Part shown: in pieces, positions 1 to 9,585 of the stretch
Numbering within the stretch: position 1 is the stretch's first letter
How the letters are laid out: each line of letters opens with the position of its first letter
Assembly: GCF_000626635.1 (NCBI RefSeq)
Contig: NZ_CP007451.1
Location: forward strand, 682,001 to 746,000
DNA: 64,000 nt
DNA from: Draconibacterium orientale
GTDB lineage: Bacteria; Bacteroidota; Bacteroidia; Bacteroidales; Prolixibacteraceae
Reading direction: 5' to 3'
Translations under genes and position numbers: made by a program
Notes under the pieces: generated by a model
Databases searched by the model: none
What the model saw: the letters and a program-made list of their open reading frames with translations, nothing else
Told to the model about the DNA's origin: nothing

Positions 1-418
1 GCAAAGCCTGTTCTACTGATGCATTGGCACCAGGATTCAGATCTTCAGCTTTTACAGATGTTACGGAACCGGTAAGATCACTTTTTTTAACCGTTCCATA
101 TCCGATTACCACTACCTGTTCCAACTCTTCAATATCCTGCTTCAATACAACATTGATTTTCGACTGTCCGTTAACCGGAACAGTTTGAGATAAGTAACCG
201 ATAAAACTGAATACCAGGTTACCATCGGCAGGTGCGCTAATTGAATACTCTCCATTAAAATTTGAGGTGGTTCCCTGAGTTGTCCCCTCTACAATAATTG
301 TTACACCGGGAAGTTCTTCTCCGTCGTCGCTTTTAACCACACCAGTAATATTATTCTGCGCAAATAACGTTACTGGGAGGATAAACAAGACCAGAGATAA
401 TAGTTTTAGCTTGTTCAT
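1..418 (-). CDS. SusC/RagA-type TonB-linked outer membrane receptor, N-terminal part
   Basis: Partial gene: it starts at 418 and runs off the left edge, leaving about 139 codons. A signal peptide (MNKLKLLSLVLFILPVTLFAQ) is followed by a carboxypeptidase-regulatory-like domain (about residues 23-95) and then the TonB-box/plug motif VVVIGYGTVKKSDLTGSV, which is diagnostic of SusC-type receptors that import oligosaccharides together with a SusD lipoprotein. The missing part should hold the plug and a 22-strand barrel. With the GH43 protein and hybrid sensor behind it, it marks the edge of a polysaccharide-utilisation locus. The substrate cannot be read from this fragment. Confidence 0.92.
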   Translation of the reverse strand, partial: MNKLKLLSLVLFILPVTLFAQNNITGVVKSDDGEELPGVTIIVEGTTQGTTSNFNGEYSISAPADGNLVFSFIGYLSQTVPVNGQSKINVVLKQDIEELEQVVVIGYGTVKKSDLTGSVTSVKAEDLNPGANASVEQAL

Positions 419-515
419 AAATTGATTAATTTAGTTTATACAATATTAAAATCTGTTTGTTTTTATCTTCTTGATAATGCTTCATAAATACTGGAATCTG
501 AGTTAATCAGGATTT

Positions 516-2837
516 TCACTCATCCTTGAACTTCAGAAAACCAGCATCTATACTATTCTTTGTTGTATCAAAGTTTTCAAATCTTTTTTCGCCGTTAAAA
601 TCTATCGGGAAAGCATTCTTTAAGGTTCCTGCACCAATGGCAGCAGAACCTTGTTCCAGGCGGAAATCATTCTTGTCGGGGTTTACAAAAAGAGGTTTGC
701 CTTCCCGGTTTTCTGAAGCCCAGCTCTCTGCATTCATTTCAGTCACTGTTTTATAGTCGTCTGCTTTATATGAATACCTGCAAAGACTAAGGATCTGATT
801 ATCGCAAAAAAGGTTGTTTTGAATTTCGGTCCATTGTTGTTTACGTGCCGAAGTAGGATCGGCCCCCTCGTATGCGTCAGCTACAAAAAGTGCTGCGCCG
901 TAATTATTTGCAAAAATGGAATTGATTATACGGTTTTGTGCAGGCACACGACCTAACTGAGCGATGGCTGCACCTTTAGACATACCTCTATTATTTACTA
1001 CTGTGCAATGACTCATCAGAAGAGTTGCACCACCATTCATTACAATATTTCCTCCTTCAAGCAGGGTAAAATTGTTATTCAGTAAACAGTTGATAAAACG
1101 CAGTGTGCCGGTCTGCTTTTGATCGGTAACAAACCACGCAATACCTCCATTCTCTTGTGCTTTATTATTGCTGATGTTGCAATTATAAAAACGAGTGTGG
1201 TAGCTATTATCGGCATTACAATTCACGTACACCGCACCTCCGTTATTGTGCGCTTCGTTGTTAATAATGTCACAACCAACAAACAACGGACTGGCGCCAT
1301 TTGTAACATAAATCCCTCCACCGTTTTTTGCTGCGTAATTATCGAAGATGGTACAGTTAACAAACCGAACTGATTCGCCGCCATTCTCCAGCCAAATTCC
1401 GGCACCGTTTCCTTTTGCCGTTTCGCCGGTATTTTTACCACCTGTTATGGTTAACCCATCAATTCTGATGTATTCTGAATTTGTTATTGTGAGTACATGT
1501 GAAGTCTTTCTTTCTCCATCAAGTTTTGTAGTTGTCAATTCTGTTCTTTCTGACAGCGCTTTTTCATTTCCATTGAAACCACCATAGATATAAATCGCTG
1601 TTTTTCTTTCGATAGTTAAGGTGGTTCCATAACTGCCTTCCGCTACCCATATTTGTGTTCCGGGTTCAGCCGCATCAACAGCCTCTTGCAATGATGTAAA
1701 ACCTGACTGCCATGATTTTCCATCCGCGTTATTTCCGTTCTCAGATACAAATATTACAGGCATATTTTCGGTGGCTGCAGAAGGGTAAGGAATAACCGGC
1801 ATAAGGTGGCTTTGCTTATCCATTTTCATCTGAACCAGGGCAGCATTTTCGCGCCACTGGGCAGCAGCTTCATCATTGCCGAACATGGTTGCCCAGGTGT
1901 TTCCGTCAAAATCATCGAAGATCATATTATGTCCGCCATGTGAAATGGCAATGTACGCTTCAGAATATGGCCCGGTAATATTTTCAGACATCGCGATCAT
2001 ACAATCATATCGCCCATCGGCAACGCGCCGGTTAACATCTGTGTTACCAAAAACGTGGCCTTTTTTAGGACTTTCGGTATTCCATTCGGCAGCCATCAGG
2101 TAATAAATACCATTCTTGTAGTACATATTTACCCCTTCGTAACCCACTTCTTTACCACTGGCATCTTTTGGGAATACTGGTGGTTCATTGTCGGCAAACC
2201 CCATCATATTGGGTTTTAGTTTTTTCATATTCCCAGGGCCCCAAATGTACCAAACGGTACCATCAACATCTTTAAATAAAGTGGCATCGATTCCCTTTAC
2301 CATCGCACCATCTTTTTTAACATCTTCGTAAGGTCCTTCAGGTTTTCCTGTGGTGCTTTTTAACAATCCGGATCCGTAACCACCGCTAACGGAATAGGTA
2401 ATCCAGAAGTTATTGTTGATATAATGAATTTCGGGTGCCCAAATGCCACGAATCATGCGTCCATTGGCAATCTTTATTTTTCGTTGTGCATCATTACTGG
2501 CATCTTTATCAAAGGTCCATACAAAACCATCTTCGCCAATCATTTGCCAGTCTTTTAAGTCTGATGATTCCCAAATACGAATTCCTTCGGCAACTCCCCA
2601 GTTATCGTCGGTAGTTCCGGTTAAATAATATTTTCCACTGGGAGCTTTGCATACTGCCACATCGCGCAAGTGGTATTTAAATAATGGTGAAACAACAGGC
2701 AGCGGTGGTTCGATACTGTCGATGGCACTCTCGAACATCGCCGACACCTTTGGATTTAATGTTTGACCTTTTAACGTTCCGTGGGCAAAAACAATGAAAA
2801 CGATTAAAAGATATAAGCTTGATTTGATTCGTTGCAT
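516..2837 (-). CDS. Secreted GH43-family glycosidase with C-terminal right-handed beta-helix domain
   Basis: A 773-residue protein with a signal peptide (about 1-24). Residues about 50-350 look like a five-bladed GH43 propeller. Candidate catalytic residues are D59 (HLRDVAV), D184 (GIDATLFKD) and E234 (YEGVNMYY); the WAPE motif is at 133-136 and a possible metal-site His at 303. From about residue 363 the protein changes to repeats of the kind NCTIFDNYAAKNGGGIYVTNG, typical of parallel beta-helix (pectin-lyase fold) domains. GH43 enzymes cleave arabinan, xylan or galactan side chains, and the helix domain may bind or cleave the polymer. It lies between the SusC gene and the hybrid regulator on the same strand, so it is likely induced with them. 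Exact specificity is unknown. Confidence 0.82.
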   Translation of the reverse strand: MQRIKSSLYLLIVFIVFAHGTLKGQTLNPKVSAMFESAIDSIEPPLPVVSPLFKYHLRDVAVCKAPSGKYYLTGTTDDNWGVAEGIRIWESSDLKDWQMIGEDGFVWTFDKDASNDAQRKIKIANGRMIRGIWAPEIHYINNNFWITYSVSGGYGSGLLKSTTGKPEGPYEDVKKDGAMVKGIDATLFKDVDGTVWYIWGPGNMKKLKPNMMGFADNEPPVFPKDASGKEVGYEGVNMYYKNGIYYLMAAEWNTESPKKGHVFGNTDVNRRVADGRYDCMIAMSENITGPYSEAYIAISHGGHNMIFDDFDGNTWATMFGNDEAAAQWRENAALVQMKMDKQSHLMPVIPYPSAATENMPVIFVSENGNNADGKSWQSGFTSLQEAVDAAEPGTQIWVAEGSYGTTLTIERKTAIYIYGGFNGNEKALSERTELTTTKLDGERKTSHVLTITNSEYIRIDGLTITGGKNTGETAKGNGAGIWLENGGESVRFVNCTIFDNYAAKNGGGIYVTNGASPLFVGCDIINNEAHNNGGAVYVNCNADNSYHTRFYNCNISNNKAQENGGIAWFVTDQKQTGTLRFINCLLNNNFTLLEGGNIVMNGGATLLMSHCTVVNNRGMSKGAAIAQLGRVPAQNRIINSIFANNYGAALFVADAYEGADPTSARKQQWTEIQNNLFCDNQILSLCRYSYKADDYKTVTEMNAESWASENREGKPLFVNPDKNDFRLEQGSAAIGAGTLKNAFPIDFNGEKRFENFDTTKNSIDAGFLKFKDE

Positions 2838-2934
2838 AAGTAAAAAGTTTGATGCAAGAATCGGAAATAATGTGATTTAGATACTGGAATTTGGATTAAA
2901 AAACAGGGAAAATAAGAAATACCAATTCTTCGAA

Positions 2935-5900
2935 TCAATTCATATTCAAGCCCTTAATTTTAGCCAGCAATTCTTTACGGTAAACGGTTGGTGTTTTCTT
3001 GTACACCTTTTTAAATACCTTACTGAAATAATTAGGATCGGTGAAACCTACTTCATAGGCAATGTCAGAGATATTGCGGTTGGAATCGGCCATTAATTCA
3101 ATCGCCTTTTTAAAACGCAACGACTGAATATAATCGGAACCGGACATATTGAGCAGCTTTTTCAGTTTCAGGTAAACCAATGTTTTACTCATGCCCAATT
3201 TTTTGGCCAGTTCTTCGGTATTTAGGGTTTCGCTTTCAATATTTTCGTTTATGATCGTTGATACTTTCTCAATAAAATCTTTGTCTTTATCCTGAAAATT
3301 CAACTTCTCCAAATCAATATGAGCGCCGGTAACCACTTTCTCTTTCAGCTTTTTACGCATCTCTATAAAATTGCGCACATGCAAATCCAACTCATTCAAG
3401 TCGAAAGGCTTACGCACGTATGCTTCCGCACCGGCCTGTAATCCTGCAATCTTATCTTCGTGAGTGGTTTTTGCTGTTAGTAATATAACTGCAATATGAC
3501 TAGTGGTCTCGTCGGCCTTAATTTTTTTACAAAACTCAATGCCATCCATTTCGGGCATCATTACATCGCTGATAATAATATCGGGTTCTTCGTCCTTCAC
3601 AATTTTCAGGGCCTCTATTCCGTTTTGAGCGCACTTCACATCGAAATTTCCGGAATAATGCTCCTTTAAAACTTCGGCCAGGTCAACAGTATCTTCAACA
3701 ATTAAAAGTTTAAACTCTTTATCGCTATCTGCCTTATGTTTTGCAGGAAGCTGTTTCGAATTCACTTCAGCAATGCTTTCCAACTCAAGACTCCGATTAA
3801 TGGCTTCCTTATTGTTCTCCAGTTTAATATTTGAAATCCCCTTATAATCAAGCGGTAATCGAATTTTAAACCGGGTTCCTTCGTTTGGTCTGCTACTCAC
3901 TTTAATTGTTCCGTGCAGGTATTCTACCAAACTTTTTACCAGCGTAAGCCCAATTCCGGAACCGCTTTTTTGTTCGTTATGCTGGTAATTCATGTAAAAA
4001 GGCGTGAACAAATTTTGTTGTTCCTCTTCTGAAATTCCTTTACCTGTATCCGAAATACAAATATTCAAGCTTTTCTGTTCTTCATAAATTACATCATCGA
4101 TAATTCTCACCTCACAAATAATCCTTCCATGTACAGGTGTATGTTTCAAGGCATTCGAAATAAGATTCACAATGATCTTTTCAATTTTATCTGGGTCGAA
4201 CCAATATTCATAGCCTTCACGATTAGCCTTGAATTCAAAATTTACGCGGTGTTCATCGAACAATGGCGTAAATACCAAACACGATTCACGTAAAAAGTTG
4301 ATAATGTCACCTTTTTGTAAAATAAGTTTGGCGTGTTTTGTTTCAATTCTTCGGAAATCCATTAACTGGTTAAAAAGAAAAGAAAGTCGTTTTGAGCTTC
4401 GACTCAGTCGCTGAAAGCGTACTTTCAAATCATCCGAAACATCTTTTTGCCCAAATATTTGGTCAATGCTCGAAATGATTATGGAAAGCGGTGTTTTAAA
4501 TTCGTGTGAGATATAGGTATAAAAATTAAGTCGTTGCTGATTTAACTCCTTAATTTTTTCCTTTTCCATTCGCTCCATATCCAGTGCAGCCTTTTCTTTT
4601 TCTTTGTCGATAGTAATTTTGCGATAGAGAATAAAAATTCCAACAAGCAGCAAAAAATACAATAGAAAAGCACCGGTAGACAAATAAAACGGTGGACGGA
4701 TTCGAATAGCAAGACTTTTTGTGTTGGCACTCGAAACACCATCGTTGTTCTCGGCTTTTAAATGAAATGTGTATTTACCCGGTAACAAATTGGTATAATT
4801 TACACTTGTTTTGTTACCCATCTCATTCCAATCCTCATCAAAACCCTCCAGGTAATAATAAAACTTATTATTTCCGGCCGAGATGTGATTGACTGCAACA
4901 AAATTGATGGAAAAAGCTTTCTGAGAATAACTTAATGTAATTTTTTCAGTTTGATCAATAGGTTGAGTTAAAATACCTTTTTCAGCAACTCGTACACTTT
5001 CGTTTGCCAGTTTAAAATCGGTAAATACCAATTGTGGTTTTACTGTATTGTCGACAATTTCAGTCGGATTAAAATAAGTCAAACCGTTTACATGACCGAA
5101 ATAAAGCGTACCATCAAAATCTTTGTAGTACGAACCGAAGTTGAATTGCATTTGTGCTAGTCCGTCGTTGCGGTTGTAATTTCGGAATGAATTGGTTTCC
5201 GGATTATACATGGACAATCCCTGATTGGTACTTAACCACATATGCCTATTGGCATCTTCCAGGATTCCGTATACCGTATTATTGGGCAAACCATTCTCCA
5301 TACTAAGATGATCAAACGAGTCAGTTTCAGGATTGTAAATATTAACACCTCCATCAACCGTTCCAAACCAGATTTTCCCGTTGCTGTCTTCGTTTACTGC
5401 AATGATTTTATTTGTTGATAGGAATTCGTTTTGCCTGTAAAAACTGATGGATTCGCTTTCTTTGTTGAGACGGGCAATCCCACCATGCCGTATACAAAAC
5501 CACATATTCCCGTTCCCACCTTCCAAAACACTGTAAATAAACAGATTGCCCAACTCATCTTTTTTAACCGGCAGTAGTTTCTCCGATTTATAATCGTATT
5601 TGTATACGCCCTTCCGTGTACCTACCCATATTTCATCTTTAGTGTCTTTATAAATACTATACACCGAGTTTTCTGATATACTATACCGTATATCAGGAAG
5701 AATCGAAATATTTTTAAATCGGTTGGTTTTAGGATTAAAAATGTCAATTCCGGTCATAAAATGTCCAAACCAAATATTCCCATTTTTGTCTTCGCAAATG
5801 GCATGAATATTATTTGAACTGAGTCCATCATTTCCCTTATGCTGATAATATTTGAGAATTTCTTTGGTTTTGGTATTAAAGGTACAAACACCTCCATCTT

Positions 5901-7005
5901 CGGTTGCAATCCATAAAATACCGCTCGAATCTTTATAGAGTTTATTAACAGCCTTACCTCTAAGCTCATTTTCACCATCGCCAGGATAGATATTGAAAAA
6001 TCCTTTAAAATTGCTTAGGTTAGTATAGTTTATTCCTCCAAAGTAGGTCCCGATCCACATCATATCTTCCTTGCTTCGGAACACACAATAGGTAGCATTG
6101 TCGTTTAACGAATATTCCGAACTCTCCAAAGAATGCTGAATGTTCACAGTTTCAAATGTGGATGGATCGAGAATAAAAATTCCAATCTCACTACAAATCC
6201 AGATATTTCCTTCTGCATCCTCCTCAATATCCCGAACTACTGTAGTTTCATCCTGTTCGGATTCCGCAAGCCGAACTTTCGAAAACTTATTCTGCAATTT
6301 ATCAAACAGGTACAAACCACGATTCTCCGTTCCTACCCAGTAATTACCTGCCTTATCGATATAAATCTTATTGATTATATTGGTTTGAAGTTCCGAAGTA
6401 TTGCCAGTGTTAAAATACTCGAGTAAAACACCGTCGGTATTTAAAATATAAATTCCTGAGTTAGTTGATACATAAAGCGTCTTTGTATCACTTTCTGCAA
6501 TTGATGTAATGCTCTCATTCTGTAATGAAATGAACCGTACAATGGAATTCTGTTTTGGGTGATAGGCATAGATTCCCTGATAAGTTCCTATTAAAACAAC
6601 ACCGTCAGAAGTTTCAAATAATGTAGTTATCCCCGGCAAATTATTTTCATCGAACAATATCGGCTCAAATTTGTCAAAACGACGGTTGTATTCAATCACC
6701 CCCCTGTCGGTTCCGGCAAACAGACGGTTGTTTTTTGTAATCAGAACTGAAGTAAAAAAGTTGGATGGAATACCTACATTATCTTCTTTGTAATAGCGCC
6801 GAATGTTATAACTGTCGTATTTATTGAGTCCTTGTTTCGTTGCAAACCAGATAATTCCTGACTCTTCCTGGGCAATATCATGGACAGTATTGTAAGTCAG
6901 CCCGTTTTCGTTGTTCAGTTTCTTGAAAACGTAACGCTTTTCGATTGCATTGACTGTAACACTCAACAACAATAAAACTAGAATATAAATGATTCCCCTT
7001 CCCAT
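2935..7005 (-). CDS. Hybrid two-component system sensor/regulator (HTCS)
   Basis: 1356 residues with a signal peptide at the start. A long periplasmic part (about 20-700) is made of two-component-propeller repeats (for example GIIWFATKQGLNKY, NMWFCIRHGGIARL), followed by a Y_Y_Y domain (about 705-770) and one membrane segment near 776-796. Then come HisKA with H834 in YTYISHEFKTP, an HATPase domain (N-box and GSGIGLTLVKSL), a receiver with phospho-acceptor D1147 in ISDVMMPEMDG, and a C-terminal AraC-type helix-turn-helix (about 1255-1356). This is the classical one-protein PUL switch of Bacteroidota: glycan fragments bind the propeller and the AraC domain activates the locus. It presumably controls the GH43 and SusC genes just downstream. 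Confidence 0.96.
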   Translation of the reverse strand: MGRGIIYILVLLLLSVTVNAIEKRYVFKKLNNENGLTYNTVHDIAQEESGIIWFATKQGLNKYDSYNIRRYYKEDNVGIPSNFFTSVLITKNNRLFAGTDRGVIEYNRRFDKFEPILFDENNLPGITTLFETSDGVVLIGTYQGIYAYHPKQNSIVRFISLQNESITSIAESDTKTLYVSTNSGIYILNTDGVLLEYFNTGNTSELQTNIINKIYIDKAGNYWVGTENRGLYLFDKLQNKFSKVRLAESEQDETTVVRDIEEDAEGNIWICSEIGIFILDPSTFETVNIQHSLESSEYSLNDNATYCVFRSKEDMMWIGTYFGGINYTNLSNFKGFFNIYPGDGENELRGKAVNKLYKDSSGILWIATEDGGVCTFNTKTKEILKYYQHKGNDGLSSNNIHAICEDKNGNIWFGHFMTGIDIFNPKTNRFKNISILPDIRYSISENSVYSIYKDTKDEIWVGTRKGVYKYDYKSEKLLPVKKDELGNLFIYSVLEGGNGNMWFCIRHGGIARLNKESESISFYRQNEFLSTNKIIAVNEDSNGKIWFGTVDGGVNIYNPETDSFDHLSMENGLPNNTVYGILEDANRHMWLSTNQGLSMYNPETNSFRNYNRNDGLAQMQFNFGSYYKDFDGTLYFGHVNGLTYFNPTEIVDNTVKPQLVFTDFKLANESVRVAEKGILTQPIDQTEKITLSYSQKAFSINFVAVNHISAGNNKFYYYLEGFDEDWNEMGNKTSVNYTNLLPGKYTFHLKAENNDGVSSANTKSLAIRIRPPFYLSTGAFLLYFLLLVGIFILYRKITIDKEKEKAALDMERMEKEKIKELNQQRLNFYTYISHEFKTPLSIIISSIDQIFGQKDVSDDLKVRFQRLSRSSKRLSFLFNQLMDFRRIETKHAKLILQKGDIINFLRESCLVFTPLFDEHRVNFEFKANREGYEYWFDPDKIEKIIVNLISNALKHTPVHGRIICEVRIIDDVIYEEQKSLNICISDTGKGISEEEQQNLFTPFYMNYQHNEQKSGSGIGLTLVKSLVEYLHGTIKVSSRPNEGTRFKIRLPLDYKGISNIKLENNKEAINRSLELESIAEVNSKQLPAKHKADSDKEFKLLIVEDTVDLAEVLKEHYSGNFDVKCAQNGIEALKIVKDEEPDIIISDVMMPEMDGIEFCKKIKADETTSHIAVILLTAKTTHEDKIAGLQAGAEAYVRKPFDLNELDLHVRNFIEMRKKLKEKVVTGAHIDLEKLNFQDKDKDFIEKVSTIINENIESETLNTEELAKKLGMSKTLVYLKLKKLLNMSGSDYIQSLRFKKAIELMADSNRNISDIAYEVGFTDPNYFSKVFKKVYKKTPTVYRKELLAKIKGLNMN

Positions 7006-7709
7006 TCTACCTCAAAAATACGATTTACCTGAAACTTCCGTCTTTTTTGGCGAAAACAGAAAATAGAAAAAGATCAAGAGCTTCATTTTATTGGCTAATT
7101 ATACGCGTGCAATAAAACGAAATATTATTTCATATTTCGGTAAATTGATTTAGAATTACTGGAAAATGATTCAGATTAATCGCATTAACCATTGGCACAA
7201 AATCCTGGTTTTTAATGACAACGATAAAATATCAATTTCCTTATAATCTTAGAACCAAATCCAAGAACGTGAGATGAAATTGTTGCGCGTATAATAAAGT
7301 AGAAAATAGGAAGCATTTAAAATCAAGTTTTGTTAGCGAACTAGCCATTCTTATGATAACGTGAACTTAATATTAATGCACTTTTATCTCTCAAAATTAT
7401 TGGAATCAAGTCATCACTTCTCGATAAAATTTGATAAATTTAAATGATATTTGAATAATTAAACAACAAGTATTTATAGAGTTACCCAAAAGAGAGCATA
7501 AGAAAAAAGGAAAGTTATATCACTGACTTTCTGCACACTAAAAAACTAATCGTATCCTTGTCCTGGGCACCTTTCAATAGTCAAACAAATACTTTCCTAA
7601 CTATAATTCATGCAAACCTTTTAACTCACTACACTATGTATCGATTCAAAATATTTATGATCAATTTAAAAGAAACTATATCGAGAACAAAAGAACGATG
7701 AATTCCAAT
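7006..7709. other. AT-rich intergenic stretch without a recognisable gene
   Basis: Seven hundred bases between the HTCS start and the integrase stop. I find no long open frame, no tRNA and no convincing repeat. A second copy of the tRNA-Lys 3' end, which would mark the other junction of an integrated element, is not present here. The HTCS promoter must lie at the left end on the minus strand, but I cannot place it. Confidence 0.5.
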
Positions 7710-8909
7710 TCACAAAATTGCCTTCAATTCTTTCATATCATCCGATATCTTCTTATCAACAATTCGAGCATATACTTGTGTTGTTTTTAAAGAATTATGC
7801 CCTAACATTTTTGATACCGTCTCTATCGGTATTCCATTTGAAAGAGTAACAGAGGTCGCAAAAGAATGCCTGGCAACGTGCATTGATAAGTTCTTTTTAA
7901 TTCCACAGATAGTTGCCAACTCTTTAAGATAAGCATTCATTTTTTGGTTCGAACGAACTGGCAATAATAAGCCTTGTGATTCACTCCAGGCATAATCTTT
8001 ATATTTTCTCAAAATTTTTAAAGCATTAGGAAGTAAAGGAATACGACATCGGTTCTTTGTTTTGTTCCGATCGATAATAATCCAATCTTCACCATCATCA
8101 CCTTTATGAATGTGATGATAGCTCAACTTTGCAATGTCAGAGTACGACAAACCGGTGTAACACGCAAAAACAAAAACATCCCGCACAATGACAAGCCTAT
8201 CAATCTGAATACGTTTTTTCTCTATTTTTTTAATTTCTTTTAGTGTAAGAAAGTCCCGATTTGCATCACCTCTTTTTACTTTGAAATTTTCATAAGGATT
8301 ACGAACAATTAGCCCCATAGAAACCGCATCATTCAACACCTTTTTCACATGCCTATGATATCCCCACACTGTGTTTGTGCCAATATTGTGTTTAGATTTT
8401 AGGTAAATGTCAAAAGCACTCAGAAAAGTATAATCTACCTTTTTTATCTCAATATCTTTCCGAAAATAAAATTCCTTAACGAAATCTTTCAATCGCGTTA
8501 ACGACGTTTTATAGTGCTTTAAAGTACCTTTAGAATAGCCCTTCCCCAACTTCTTCTCAATCGAATCGACAACTGACTCAAATAGCTCAATAAAATAATC
8601 TTTCGAACTTGTACCCGTAATTTTTTCTTTGATGGTGTAAATATCAAAATCATCCCTGCCCGCTTCCAACTGATTATAGATATCATAAATACCAGATACA
8701 AATTTCAATAAGCGATTATTTAGAATTCTAACTTCATGAGAACTTCCGGCAATTTCCTGCCTTGTTTTATCCCAATTATCTACATCCACTAAAATTGACG
8801 TTGACAGCTCAATTCTTCGTCCATCCATCACACAACGCGCATAAACAGGGCATTTCCCGCTGTTTTTACTCTTTGATTTCTTTAACAGAAGACTAATTCT
8901 GATTCTCAT
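7710..8909 (-). CDS. Tyrosine recombinase/integrase, CTnDOT-like Bacteroidota type
   Basis: 399 residues. An N-terminal arm-binding domain (about 1-90) is followed by a SAM-like core-binding domain (about 100-205) and the catalytic domain. Catalytic residues visible are K283, H344-x2-R347 (HVARHSF), H371 (LGHNSLKTTQVY) and nucleophile Y380. The usual first arginine (TGLR) is replaced by serine 255 (CYTGLSYSD), as in IntDOT, so the catalytic set differs from lambda Int. The gene lies alone, pointing away from tRNA-Lys, with repeated GGTCTCTTT boxes upstream. It probably belongs to an element inserted at the tRNA 3' end. No relaxase or phage gene is in view. Confidence 0.9.
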   Translation of the reverse strand: MRIRISLLLKKSKSKNSGKCPVYARCVMDGRRIELSTSILVDVDNWDKTRQEIAGSSHEVRILNNRLLKFVSGIYDIYNQLEAGRDDFDIYTIKEKITGTSSKDYFIELFESVVDSIEKKLGKGYSKGTLKHYKTSLTRLKDFVKEFYFRKDIEIKKVDYTFLSAFDIYLKSKHNIGTNTVWGYHRHVKKVLNDAVSMGLIVRNPYENFKVKRGDANRDFLTLKEIKKIEKKRIQIDRLVIVRDVFVFACYTGLSYSDIAKLSYHHIHKGDDGEDWIIIDRNKTKNRCRIPLLPNALKILRKYKDYAWSESQGLLLPVRSNQKMNAYLKELATICGIKKNLSMHVARHSFATSVTLSNGIPIETVSKMLGHNSLKTTQVYARIVDKKISDDMKELKAIL

Positions 8910-8933
8910 AACTCCTAAATTTTTAAGTTTTAG

Positions 8934-9082
8934 GGTCTCTTTAGGTCTCTTTTTGGGTAAAATTACCCTAAAAAGTGCCGTCTCACAACAGCAAAAGAGA
9001 CCAATTCAGACCAAATTAAATTATGAATATCAGAGAGTTACAAAAAAGAGACCTATTTTTTAGCCAAAATTCGATGGGTCTC
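8934..9082. repeat. Cluster of GGTCTCTTT boxes between integrase and tRNA, candidate integrase arm sites
   Basis: The 9-mer GGTCTCTTT occurs at 8934-8942 and 8944-8952 (10 bp apart, one helical turn). It occurs inverted as AAAGAGACC at 8994-9002 and 9045-9053, with a 6-base partial copy (GGTCTC) at 9077-9082. A small inverted repeat GGGTAA-AA-TTACCC lies at 8955-8968. Repeated short boxes on both strands beside an integrase gene are what arm-type binding sites look like. Their use as such is inference. Confidence 0.6.
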
Positions 9083-9197
9083 GATTTAGTCCCCTTTTTT
9101 TTGGTGTTTTTTGACTTATTATGAATTACCACAAAATAACAAAGCGCTGTAAATCAACGATTTAAGCGCTTTTGGTTCGGAATGATTTCCGACTTGG

Positions 9198-9270
9198 TGA
9201 CTCAGCTGGGGCTCGAACCCAGGACCCCATCCTTAAAAGGGATGTGCTCTACCAACTGAGCTACTGAGTC
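9198..9270 (-). tRNA. tRNA-Lys (anticodon UUU)
   Basis: The minus strand gives a full cloverleaf. The 7-bp acceptor stem is GACTCAG/CTGAGTC. The D-arm is GCTC/GAGC. The anticodon stem is CATCC/GGATG around the loop CTTTTAA (anticodon TTT), and the T-arm is CTGGG-TTCGAGC-CCCAG. The discriminator base is A and the CCA end is encoded (9195-9197). The gene is intact although an integrase sits on its 3' side, as expected when an element restores the tRNA end on insertion. Confidence 0.97.
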
Positions 9271-9305
9271 ATCCTTGTAGTACCTTTGTTTCTCAAAGGC
9301 GGGTG

Positions 9306-9335
9306 CAAAAGTAATCATTATTTCTTTTCACACAA
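9306..9335 (-). promoter_or_regulatory. Promoter of tRNA-Lys, perfect Bacteroidota consensus
   Basis: Read on the minus strand: TTG at 9335-9333, a 19-base spacer, then TACTTTTG at 9313-9306. This matches TTG-N19-TAnnTTTG exactly. Transcription would begin near 9299, about 30 bases before the tRNA. Confidence 0.8.
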
Positions 9336-9585
9336 ATCACAAAGCTATTTTTTTCAAAAAAAATGAAATTAGTAACTTATTGTCGCCACCATTTTCAAGA
9401 ACCACACACCTCAGCGCTCTCGAATAATTCATCCACCATTCACATTTACAACAAATTACAATTCGTTTGGTTTTTGTTTCAATTTTATTTCAGACGATTT
9501 ATTTGAGAGAAAAAATTTTAATATTAGTTTTGATTTTTCTTGAAAACTAAGTTTGAACAGAGCAACAACTTAATACCGCATCAAT

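Noticed and set aside
7006..7709. Second attachment site for the tRNA-Lys element
   Set aside because: The last 20 bases of the tRNA are not repeated here.
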